NCBI GenBank assembly: GCA_002437565.1
Contig: DJQL01000127.1
Coordinates: 3,689 to 10,520 of the forward strand
DNA: 6,832 nt
Reading direction: 5' to 3'
DNA from: Prevotella sp. UBA6387
GTDB taxonomy: Bacteria; Bacteroidota; Bacteroidia; Bacteroidales; Bacteroidaceae
The position numbers were made by a program, and so were the translations under genes. A model generated the notes under the pieces. It saw only the letters and a list, made by a program, of their open reading frames with translations, searched no databases and was not told the DNA's origin. The stretch's first letter is position 1, and the number at the start of each line of letters is the position of its first letter. Positions 1-5,737 of this stretch are shown in pieces.

Positions 1-84
1 CTGATAGGAACACCCTTGATAGTAATTGTCGTCTTGCTGTGCTTGGGTGATGCAGACGATTCTTACGAGGACAGATTCGAATAA
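1..84 (+). CDS. Possible 3' end of a gene truncated by the window edge
   Basis: Frame 1 is open from the first base to a TAA at 82-84 and encodes 27 residues: a hydrophobic stretch followed by an acidic end, ADDSYEDRFE. A plus-strand gene ending here would converge on the minus-strand prolyl isomerase gene, whose stop is at 153-155, leaving 68 bp between them. An 8-bp hairpin starts directly after the stop codon, which mildly favours a real gene end. A 27-codon open stretch can occur by chance, and the minus strand is also open in one frame here without a convincing start. I do not recognise a family. Confidence 0.3.
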   Translation: MIGTPLIVIVVLLCLGDADDSYEDRFE

Positions 85-107
85 GTCTTGTGAAGCCAGC
101 ACAAGAC
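85..107 (+). terminator. Hairpin directly after the possible stop at 84
   Basis: GTCTTGTG (85-92) is the exact reverse complement of CACAAGAC (100-107), giving an 8-bp stem with a 7-base loop. No T-run follows, so it is not a classical intrinsic terminator. It could be a transcript-end structure for the partial plus-strand gene or lie in the 3' tail of the minus-strand prolyl isomerase transcript. A second CACAAGAC at 126-133 could pair with the same left arm over a longer loop. Confidence 0.35.
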
Positions 108-136
108 CAGCATTCGTGGGCCGGCACAAGACCAGC
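99..136. repeat. 13-bp direct repeat, two copies 25 bp apart
   Basis: GCACAAGACCAGC occurs at 99-111 and again at 124-136. Both copies lie in the presumed convergent gap between the left-edge gene and the prolyl isomerase gene. The function is unknown; it may be a remnant of a duplicated transcript-end hairpin arm. Confidence 0.5.
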
Positions 137-152
137 CCCTGCAAAGCGATAA

Positions 153-740
153 TTAGTTGTGGCAATGGCATTCATGCTCGCTGTCACCGTCGTGACCGCA
201 GCAGCATTCGTGCTCGCCTTTGCCATCATGGTGGCAGTGTCCGCCACAGCAATGATGAGAATGTTTGGCCGCCTTCAGCTTCTCTATCTCTTCTTCAGTG
301 GCCTCGCGATTCACGAGAATCTTGCCGCTGAACGTGATGTCCTTGCCAGCCAAAGGATGGTTGAGGTCTACACGCACGTTCTCGTCGCCCACGCTTACCA
401 CGCGACCAACAAAACGGTTGCCAGCCTCATCGACCAACGGGATGATGGCATCATCATGCACGTTGGCCGAGTCGAACACGCCGTCTTTCATGAAATGGTC
501 CTTGGCTATGTCAATGACCAGGTTGTCGCGGCGATCGCCATAGGCATCGTCCTTGCCAATCGTGAACTCGAAGCTTTCGCCATCTCCATATTGCGCGATA
601 TTTTTCTCGAAAGCGTCGAGAGCCATTCCAAGGCCAGTGTAGAATTTCACAGGATTACCCTCTGTGGTTTTCTCAACCAGTTGGAGTCCGTCACTATTAT
701 CAACGAAAAGCTTGTAGCTTGCTTCTATGTACCTATACAT
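153..740 (-). CDS. slyD: SlyD-type FKBP peptidyl-prolyl cis-trans isomerase
   Basis: This 195-residue cytoplasmic protein is a peptidyl-prolyl isomerase and chaperone of the SlyD branch of the FKBP family. The FKBP part matches SlyD in order: an N-terminal strand YRYIEASYKLF, the segment around 'YTGLGMALDAFEKNI' (residues 34-48), the signature 'GKDDAYGDRRDNLV' (62-75), an insert-in-flap chaperone region (about 76-123), then 'DLNHPLAGKDITFSGKI' (125-141) and 'REATEEE' (145-151). Residues 160-194 form a tail with 11 His and 8 Cys, as in nickel/zinc-binding SlyD tails. The frame opens upstream to an ATG at 803, but I chose the ATG at 738-740. The FKBP fold begins there, and a promoter-like -7 box at 784-791 lies between the two ATGs. 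The gene stands alone, divergent from the phosphatase gene. In E. coli SlyD serves nickel delivery to hydrogenase; here the metal and client are unknown. Confidence 0.93.
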   Translation of the reverse strand: MYRYIEASYKLFVDNSDGLQLVEKTTEGNPVKFYTGLGMALDAFEKNIAQYGDGESFEFTIGKDDAYGDRRDNLVIDIAKDHFMKDGVFDSANVHDDAIIPLVDEAGNRFVGRVVSVGDENVRVDLNHPLAGKDITFSGKILVNREATEEEIEKLKAAKHSHHCCGGHCHHDGKGEHECCCGHDGDSEHECHCHN

Positions 741-783
741 AAACTGTTGTGTGCTTATTAATGAGAAAAGTGTATTATACCTG

Positions 784-791
784 CAAAAGTA
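784..791 (-). promoter_or_regulatory. Putative Bacteroidetes -7 box for slyD
   Basis: On the minus strand the sequence reads TACTTTTG, an exact fit to the Bacteroidetes -7 consensus TAnnTTTG, 43 bases upstream of the chosen slyD ATG. I see no good -33 TTTG/TTG element at the expected 19-21 bp spacing, so the call rests on the -7 box alone. Confidence 0.45.
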
Positions 792-1038
792 CGCAAAATC
801 CACGGAATAACATCGTCCTTTCTCAAATAAGCATCAAGATTAATGCTATGTTCTCTGACAGCAGACAGGAGTGTGGCAAAACTCCCTTGCTTCACTATTC
901 CTCATTCTCCACACGAATCAACATAGCCCAATCATTACAGAAATCAATAAGACACAAGTCCGAAACCTCAAGTCCTCACACACGCTTTCATTGAGCAGCC
1001 CAAAACAATACCATTTAATCGTTTTGAAACGACAAATA

Positions 1039-1070
1039 ATTGTGTATCTAAGCAAAAACGAGTATCTTTG
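1039..1070 (+). promoter_or_regulatory. Bacteroidetes-type promoter for the phosphatase gene
   Basis: TATCTTTG at 1063-1070 is an exact match to the -7 consensus TAnnTTTG of the primary Bacteroidetes sigma factor. ATTG at 1039-1042 fits the -33 element with a 20-bp spacer. Transcription should start a few bases after 1070, giving a leader of roughly 25 bases before the ATG at 1102. The leader is A-rich and has no Shine-Dalgarno sequence, as is normal for this phylum. I see no recognisable Pho box next to it. Confidence 0.75.
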
Positions 1071-1101
1071 CAAAAAGTAAAACAACAAAGACTTTTTAAC
1101 A

Positions 1102-2583
1102 ATGAAACGTAAACTGACAGTAGTATTGTGCCTTCTCGCCGTTATTGGCGTTTTCGGCCAGATAAACAGACCAAAGCTCGTCGTTGGCCTCGTGGTGGAC
1201 CAGATGCGCTGGGACTACCTCTATTATTATTACGACCAGTATCGTAAGGACGGCCTGCGCACCCTCGTGGACCATGGCTTCAGCTTCGAGAACACGCTCA
1301 TCAACTATCTCCCGGCCGTGACCGCCGTGGGGCACTCCAGCATATACACTGGCAGTGTGCCAGCGTTGACAGGCATCGTGTCGAACAACTTCCAGCTCCA
1401 CGACAAGTGGATATACTGCTGCGATGACCCCGACGTGAAAAGCGTGGGGTCTGACAGCAAGGAGGGCATGATGTCTCCTCGCAACCTCTTGGCCACTGGC
1501 CTTGGCGACATGCTCAAGATAGCCACCAACTTCAACGGCAAGGTCATTGGCGTGGCATTGAAAGACCGCGCCGCCATAATGCCTGCCGGCCACGGTGCCG
1601 ACGCCGCCTACTGGTGGGACACGTCTGCTGGGCATTTCATCACGTCTACCTATTATATGAACGAGTTGCCAAGATGGGTTAAGGAAGAAAACAAGAAGAT
1701 TGGCACCAAACCCAAGACAGATGTCAAGACATCGGTAATGGGTGTCACAAAGACGTTCCAGATGGCGGAGGCAGCTCTTGAGAACGAGAAGCTCGGGCAA
1801 GACTCCATCACCGACCTGCTCGCCATAAGCGTGTCGTCGACCGATGCCATAGGCCACGTCTACGGCACACGCGGCAAAGAGAACCACGACGTGTACATGG
1901 AGCTCGACAACCAACTCGCGCAGTTTATCAAGACGCTCGACGAGAAGGTGGGCAAGGGGCAATGGCTGATGTTCCTCTCGGCAGACCACGGCGGCTCTCA
2001 CAACCACAACTTCCTCAAGGCTCACCACATTCCGGCGGGAGGCTTGGACTTCCGCAACACGCTAAAGCCCTACGAGGCCCAACTGGAGCGTGAGCTCGGC
2101 TTCTCGCCCGTGATAAAGAGGGTGAGCGACGGTTGGGTCTACATCAACGAGGACGGTGCCGCGAAAGCCGGCAAGTCCATTAGCGATGTCAAGGCCGCCG
2201 TTTGCGCAAAACTGCTGAAAAACGACAGCATCCTATATGCCGTAGACTGTGAGAAAGCGCTCACGACCACCGTGCCGCAACCCATACGCGAAATGATAGT
2301 CAACGGATACCGACGCGGAAGAAGCGGCGAGGTGTTCATTGTGCCGAAAGCTGGCTGGGAGAACGTTAGCGGCTCCGACAAGTATATTGGCACGACCCAC
2401 CAAGAGTGGAACCCTTACGACACACACATACCATTCGTACTCTATGGATGGAACGTGCCACACGGACAGACATCGGCAGAGGTACACGTAACCGACATCG
2501 CCCCAACCATCTGCGCCATGCTGCACATACAGATGCCAAACAGCTGCGTGGGCACGTCGAGGAGCGACTGCCTAATGAAATAA
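1102..2583 (+). CDS. PafA-like secreted alkaline phosphatase
   Basis: This 493-residue secreted metal-dependent phosphatase belongs to the type I phosphodiesterase/alkaline phosphatase superfamily, PafA branch, which hydrolyses phosphate monoesters. A signal peptide covers residues 1-19 (MKRK, hydrophobic core, VFG|Q). The catalytic set of PafA can be read off: zinc ligand Asp33 (VVDQM); nucleophile Thr74 (PAVTAVGHSS); Asn95 (GIVSNN); Lys154 and Arg156 (LKDRAAIMPAGH); Asp248 and His252 (STDAIGH); Asp295 and His296 (SADHGGSH). The last zinc ligand is His433 (GTTH) or, less likely, His442 (YDTH). Lys and Arg in KDR are the monoesterase-type pair that NPP phosphodiesterases lack. The stretch between Arg156 and Asp248 is about 50 residues shorter than I recall for Flavobacterium-type PafA. 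It has its own promoter at 1039-1070 and is followed after 22 bp by the NusG-like gene. Family certain; exact substrate inferred. Confidence 0.9.
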   Translation: MKRKLTVVLCLLAVIGVFGQINRPKLVVGLVVDQMRWDYLYYYYDQYRKDGLRTLVDHGFSFENTLINYLPAVTAVGHSSIYTGSVPALTGIVSNNFQLHDKWIYCCDDPDVKSVGSDSKEGMMSPRNLLATGLGDMLKIATNFNGKVIGVALKDRAAIMPAGHGADAAYWWDTSAGHFITSTYYMNELPRWVKEENKKIGTKPKTDVKTSVMGVTKTFQMAEAALENEKLGQDSITDLLAISVSSTDAIGHVYGTRGKENHDVYMELDNQLAQFIKTLDEKVGKGQWLMFLSADHGGSHNHNFLKAHHIPAGGLDFRNTLKPYEAQLERELGFSPVIKRVSDGWVYINEDGAAKAGKSISDVKAAVCAKLLKNDSILYAVDCEKALTTTVPQPIREMIVNGYRRGRSGEVFIVPKAGWENVSGSDKYIGTTHQEWNPYDTHIPFVLYGWNVPHGQTSAEVHVTDIAPTICAMLHIQMPNSCVGTSRSDCLMK

Positions 2584-2605
2584 AGACTTGCACGAATTGG
2601 ATATA

Positions 2606-3652
2606 ATGCCCATAAACGCCTCATCACAAAGACTTGCCGACAATGCAATTGAGAGATGGTATGTCTTTGCCGTGAGCTACAGGAAAGAGATGGAGGTCCA
2701 GGACGAACTTTCAGCGCATGGCTTCCAAACATATATTCCAATGCGCTATTGCTTGCGCGACAGGCTTGGCAGGAAGACACGAGTGTTGCAGCCTGCCATA
2801 GCCGGTCTCGTGTTTGCGAGGGGCTCGCGGAAAGACCTCGACAACTTCAAAGACACAAGCAGGCTGAAAAGCTACTTCTTCTTGAAGCGGCACACCATGA
2901 AAGACGGGACGGTGAGATACGTGCAGGTGCGCGACAATGATATGCTCAACTTCCAGAAAGTAAACGACGTGGAAGGCGCGCGACTAACATATTTCAAGCC
3001 AGAGGAACTCAAAATTGCCAAAGGCAGTGAGGTGAAAATCATGGATGGGCCTTTCGAGGGCATCACAGGCATAGTGCAACGCTTGCCAGGCAAGAAGGGT
3101 CAGTTTCTCGTGGTCAGCTTGCCAGGCGTGGCTATCGCCGCGGTAAGCATAAGACCGCAATATATCAAGCCAATAGCCTCAACCGTGAAAAAATCGACCG
3201 ACGTGGACAAGGACACGCTGATTCTCACGAGGATGGCCATGGGCTTGCTCATGGGCAAAGGTCTCGGAAAGGCCGGAAGTCGCGATATCATACTAAGCGA
3301 GATAAGACAAACAATGGAATCGCTGAAGACCTGTAAGACTTTCCTTCCCAACGACAAGGCTCGTTTCCACTTCGCGTTCTACGTCGCGCTGCTCGCCTTG
3401 GGTGAGGACACGGAAAAATACCGCTCGGAGCTTGCTGGAGTGTTGCCAAGACTAAAGACAAACAACCTTCTCCTGCCAATGTCGCACCTGCTGTTTTATT
3501 ATGAGAGCCATGACGAAGCGGAATTGGAAAAGGCAAATGAGATTATCGCAAAATGGGCACGCGAGCACTACACCGCGCCACAGAAAGACATCATTGAGCT
3601 TAGGCGGTTCGTGGTGTCGAGGACAAGAGATACTTCACAAGATAATAACTAA
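2606..3652 (+). CDS. NusG/UpxY-type transcription antitermination factor with long C-terminal extension
   Basis: This is a 348-residue specialised NusG paralogue that would bind RNA polymerase and favour read-through. The NGN domain spans about residues 17-110, opening with 'RWYVFAVSYRKEMEVQDEL', followed by 'YIPMRYCLRDRLGRKTRVLQPAI' features typical of Bacteroidales UpxY proteins. A KOW domain follows at about 139-190 (KGSEVKIMDGPFEGITGIVQR, ending in QYIKPI). Residues 195-348 are an extra, probably helical region with no motif I recognise, so the protein is about twice the length of a plain UpxY. I chose the ATG at 2606; an in-frame TTG at 2588 would add six residues. It sits 22 bp after the phosphatase gene and 70 bp before the EEP hydrolase gene, with no terminator between, so it is probably co-transcribed. 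UpxY proteins usually open capsule loci; no polysaccharide gene is visible here, so its target operon is unknown. Confidence 0.85.
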   Translation: MPINASSQRLADNAIERWYVFAVSYRKEMEVQDELSAHGFQTYIPMRYCLRDRLGRKTRVLQPAIAGLVFARGSRKDLDNFKDTSRLKSYFFLKRHTMKDGTVRYVQVRDNDMLNFQKVNDVEGARLTYFKPEELKIAKGSEVKIMDGPFEGITGIVQRLPGKKGQFLVVSLPGVAIAAVSIRPQYIKPIASTVKKSTDVDKDTLILTRMAMGLLMGKGLGKAGSRDIILSEIRQTMESLKTCKTFLPNDKARFHFAFYVALLALGEDTEKYRSELAGVLPRLKTNNLLLPMSHLLFYYESHDEAELEKANEIIAKWAREHYTAPQKDIIELRRFVVSRTRDTSQDNN

Positions 3653-3722
3653 ACACGAGGCATTCATACTTTCATTACAACTGAATAACGAAACGAGCAA
3701 TCATAAGAAAACCAAAACAACC

Positions 3723-4634
3723 ATGAAAAAACTGTTTTTGTCATCCATGTGCCTACTCTTCGCCGTGGCAATGAGCGCACAATCCATCTTCGTCGGCACC
3801 TACAACATAAGATACCGCAACAATGACGACGAAAAGAACGGCAACGTGTGGGCGACACGTTGCAAGGTGATTTGCGACATGATCAACTTCGAAGCACCCG
3901 ACGTGTTCGGAACCCAAGAGGTGCTCATCGGCCAACTGCGTGACCTCAGGGCCGGACTCGACAACTACGACTTCATCGGCGTGGGGCGCGACGATGGCAA
4001 GGAGGCTGGAGAATATTCCGCCCTGTTCTATAAGAAAGACCACCTCGCGCTGCTAGACCATGGCAACTTCTGGCTCAACGAGACTCCCGACAAGCCCAAG
4101 ATGGGATGGGACGCCGCGTGCATAAGAATATGCACGTGGGGCAAGTTCGAGCAAAAGAACACTGGCTTCCGCTTCTTCCATTTCAACCTGCACATGGATC
4201 ACGTGGGAATCGTGGCGCGACGCGAGGCCGCCAAGCTCATAGTGAAGAAGATTCGCGAGATAGCAAAAGGTGCGCCAGTCGTAGTGACGGGCGACTTCAA
4301 CGTTGACCAAAACAACGAGATTTTCAAGATATTCACCGACTCCGGCATCCTCAAGGACAGCTACACCGCCGCGCGCCTGCGCTTTGCCGAGAACGGCACG
4401 TTCAACTCGTTCAACACCAGTTTCTGGTCACCCTCGCGCATTGACCACGTGTTCGTGTCGCCAAAATTCGCCGTGGACCGCTACGGCATCCTCACCAACG
4501 CCTACTGGACTCCCAAGGTGACAAAGCCGGAAAAAGGCAATGACGCGCCTTCCGAAATAGAATTCGAGGAGCGCGACCGCCGCGCACCATCCGACCACTA
4601 CCCCGTGATGGTGCACATGGAATACGAGAAGTGA
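3723..4634 (+). CDS. Secreted endonuclease/exonuclease/phosphatase family hydrolase
   Basis: This 303-residue exported hydrolase has the DNase I-like EEP fold, a metal-dependent family that cuts phosphodiester or phosphomonoester bonds in nucleic acids, inositol phosphates or phospholipids. Residues 1-19 are a signal peptide (MKKL, hydrophobic core, AMSA|Q), so it acts in the periplasm or outside. Family motifs appear in order: 'TYNIRY' with Asn28; 'GTQEV' with metal-binding Glu66; 'HFNLHMDHVG' with His157 and Asp159; 'TGDFNVD' with Asp191 and Asn193; 'RIDHVFVS' with Asp241-His242; and 'PSDHYPV' with the catalytic Asp291-His292 pair. The active site therefore looks complete. The frame is open upstream into the preceding gene, but the ATG at 3723 follows an A-rich leader and starts the signal peptide. 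I see no good promoter in the 70-bp gap. The substrate cannot be told from sequence; the neighbouring phosphatase suggests organophosphate or nucleic-acid degradation. Confidence 0.9.
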   Translation: MKKLFLSSMCLLFAVAMSAQSIFVGTYNIRYRNNDDEKNGNVWATRCKVICDMINFEAPDVFGTQEVLIGQLRDLRAGLDNYDFIGVGRDDGKEAGEYSALFYKKDHLALLDHGNFWLNETPDKPKMGWDAACIRICTWGKFEQKNTGFRFFHFNLHMDHVGIVARREAAKLIVKKIREIAKGAPVVVTGDFNVDQNNEIFKIFTDSGILKDSYTAARLRFAENGTFNSFNTSFWSPSRIDHVFVSPKFAVDRYGILTNAYWTPKVTKPEKGNDAPSEIEFEERDRRAPSDHYPVMVHMEYEK

Positions 4635-4692
4635 GCGAACAACAAGGCAACGACCATCAAAAACTTTCTTTGTCTCTGATGCAAGGTTCAAG

Positions 4693-4702
4693 GCGTATAC
4701 GC
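4693..4702. promoter_or_regulatory. Perfect 10-bp palindrome upstream of the lipoprotein gene
   Basis: GCGTATACGC is a perfect palindrome 31 bp before the lipoprotein ATG, in the 99-bp gap after the EEP gene. It could be an operator half-site pair, but it does not extend outward and may be chance. Confidence 0.2.
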
Positions 4703-4733
4703 ATTTAGACAATGAGCATTAAACAAAAAAGCA

Positions 4734-5174
4734 ATGAAAAAGAAAGCAATCTTGGTAATGTTGCTGGCCCTGCCGCTTCTCTTTGCATCGTGCAGCAAGG
4801 ATGACGGCGATTGGGATCCAATGAAATGGAAAACGGAAGTGAAGACATCGAAGGATGGCTACATAAACGTGTCGCCATCTGGCAACACGCTTACTTTCTG
4901 GTGCGTAAATTACAATTCGATGTGGCTAAACAGCATCACCGAGACGGGCGCAGACGGCGAGAATCATTTCACAAGGAATGAAAATACGAAAAAGGGCAAT
5001 ATTGAGTCTATGCAATCAAATTGGATGACTGTGGAAAGCGAAGGAAACAGACTGACGATTACCGTTTCGCCCACGGCCTCCGACAGCAACCGTTTCATGG
5101 AGATTGACGTGGAAAACGGTGACGCGTTTTACACGTTCAAAATCAAGCAAAGAGGCTTGAAGGTTGGATTGTGA
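4734..5174 (+). CDS. Small BACON-like surface lipoprotein
   Basis: This 146-residue lipoprotein starts with a type II signal peptide (MKKK, hydrophobic core, lipobox LFASC) whose acylated cysteine is residue 20. The mature start C-S-K-D-D-G-D resembles the Bacteroidetes lipoprotein export signal (acidic residues just after the Cys), so surface display is likely. Residues about 34-142 look like one beta-sandwich of the BACON type: an early 'YINVSPSGNTLTF', then 'NWMTVESEGNRLTITVSP' (96-113), 'NRFMEIDVENGD' (119-130) and a closing 'FKIKQRG' (135-141) in the position of the usual V-x-Q-x-G end. BACON domains are thought to bind carbohydrate or mucin, or to act as spacers; no enzyme domain is attached here. 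It follows the EEP gene after 99 bp and precedes a strong terminator. Lipoprotein status is near certain; the domain call is from pattern only. Confidence 0.8.
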   Translation: MKKKAILVMLLALPLLFASCSKDDGDWDPMKWKTEVKTSKDGYINVSPSGNTLTFWCVNYNSMWLNSITETGADGENHFTRNENTKKGNIESMQSNWMTVESEGNRLTITVSPTASDSNRFMEIDVENGDAFYTFKIKQRGLKVGL

Positions 5175-5197
5175 CATCCTTCGTGTAATCAAATAAT

Positions 5198-5223
5198 AAG
5201 GATGCCAAGCGCGCATCCTTTTT
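5198..5223 (+). terminator. Intrinsic terminator after the lipoprotein gene
   Basis: AAGGATGC (5198-5205) pairs exactly with GCATCCTT (5213-5220) around a 7-base loop, and the T-run continues to 5223. It starts 23 bp after the lipoprotein stop codon and closes the plus-strand block that begins with the phosphatase gene. Confidence 0.85.
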
Positions 5224-5267
5224 CCATGCCACAAGCAATATTGCAAAAAGCAGTAAGCTATATACCA

Positions 5268-5307
5268 AAAGAAAGGTGTGCCAATAAATATTGACACACC
5301 TTTCTTT
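5268..5307 (-). terminator. secG: Terminator of the secG operon, possibly bidirectional
   Basis: Bases 5268-5280 (AAAGAAAGGTGTG) pair perfectly with 5295-5307, a 13-bp stem. Four more pairs are possible inside after one mismatch (5282-5285 with 5290-5293). On the minus strand the stem ends in TTTCTTTT, a good T-run, and it begins 16 bases after the secG stop. The plus strand also has a T-rich side, so it may back up the terminator at 5198-5223. Confidence 0.85.
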
Positions 5308-5323
5308 ATAGGTAATTGGATTT

Positions 5324-5719
5324 TTACTTTGCTGGAGTAGCAGGAGCACCTTGTGCAGGAGCCTGTGAGCCTTGCGCGGCAGGAGCCTGAGCACCCTGTG
5401 CAGGAGCCTGTGCCGCACCGAAGCCTTGAGTGTTAGCGGCATTGGTGCTCTGTTGTTGAGCGGCAGCATTCTCAAGCACGCTCTCCTCTGTCACAGCCTT
5501 AGGAGCCGTGTAAGCGCACACGATGCTGAAAACGACCATTGCGCCAGCGAGGCCCCACGTAGCCTTCTCCACGAAGTTGGTGGTCTTGCGCACGCCCATG
5601 ATAGAGTTGGTTGAAGAGAAGTTGCTTGCCAAGCCACCGCCCTTAGACTCTTGAATGAGCACGATGAAAATCATTAGCAGCGAGGCCAACACGATGAGTA
5701 CGATGAATAATGTGTACAT
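5324..5719 (-). CDS. secG: Preprotein translocase subunit SecG
   Basis: SecG is the small auxiliary membrane subunit of the SecYEG channel that exports unfolded proteins across the inner membrane. This 131-residue protein has two transmembrane helices, residues about 3-22 and 55-71. Between them is the SecG signature loop 'IQESKGGGLASNF' (22-34), followed by 'GVRKTTNFVEKATW' (42-55). Residues 84-131 are a low-complexity Ala/Gln/Pro/Gly tail built from QAPAQGA-like units, longer than the short C-terminus of typical SecG. In the DNA, GCAGGAGC recurs at 5340, 5355, 5379 and 5400, all spacings being multiples of three. The gene starts 18 bp after the TPR gene stop, behind an A-rich leader, and is the last gene of the minus-strand operon before the hairpin at 5268-5307. 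Confidence 0.95.
   Translation of the reverse strand: MYTLFIVLIVLASLLMIFIVLIQESKGGGLASNFSSTNSIMGVRKTTNFVEKATWGLAGAMVVFSIVCAYTAPKAVTEESVLENAAAQQQSTNAANTQGFGAAQAPAQGAQAPAAQGSQAPAQGAPATPAK
5340..5410 (-). repeat. secG: In-frame imperfect repeats encoding the SecG Ala/Gln/Pro tail
   Basis: The plus-strand string GCAGGAGC occurs at 5340, 5355, 5379 and 5400; the last three copies extend to GCAGGAGCCTG. Spacings of 15, 24 and 21 bases keep the reading frame, so copy-number change would lengthen or shorten the SecG tail without frameshift. Confidence 0.7.
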
Positions 5720-5737
5720 TTTCTTGATTATTTTTAT

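Larger units (their letters stand above)
741..1101. other. Divergent intergenic region between slyD and the phosphatase gene
   Basis: This 361-bp AT-rich gap separates two divergent genes. It holds a promoter-like site at each end (784-791 minus, 1039-1070 plus). Short plus-strand reading frames such as 871-1080 are low in complexity, resemble no family and run through the promoter, so I do not call them genes. Between about 815 and 1035 I see no hairpin, RNA gene or repeat that I can support. Confidence 0.7.

Noticed and set aside
159..761. Long plus-strand reading frame (200 codons) across the slyD region
   Set aside because: It is the antisense shadow of slyD. The minus-strand protein has unmistakable SlyD motifs, while this one has no recognisable family.
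749..1080. Small plus-strand frames in the slyD-phosphatase gap as possible peptides
   Set aside because: They have no family resemblance and atypical composition, and the promoter of the phosphatase gene lies within the last one.
1096..2028. 310-codon minus-strand frame opposite the phosphatase gene
   Set aside because: It is the mirror of a GC-biased coding region; the plus-strand product carries the complete PafA active site.
2588..2607. TTGCAC...TATAAT resembling a sigma-70 promoter before the NusG-like gene
   Set aside because: The spacing is only 8 bp, the TATAAT overlaps the start codon, and Bacteroidetes use a different -7/-33 pattern.
3667..3674. TACTTTCA before the EEP gene as a possible -7 box
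   Set aside because: The last two consensus bases are wrong and no -33 element is present.
3501..3722. Upstream extension of the EEP frame overlapping the NusG-like gene
   Set aside because: The ATG at 3723 begins a standard signal peptide after an A-rich leader; the upstream part is an out-of-frame reading of the previous gene.
4665..4672. TTTCTTTG as a possible -7 box for the lipoprotein gene
   Set aside because: The second base departs from TAnnTTTG and no TTG-like -33 element lies at the right spacing; possible but not supported.
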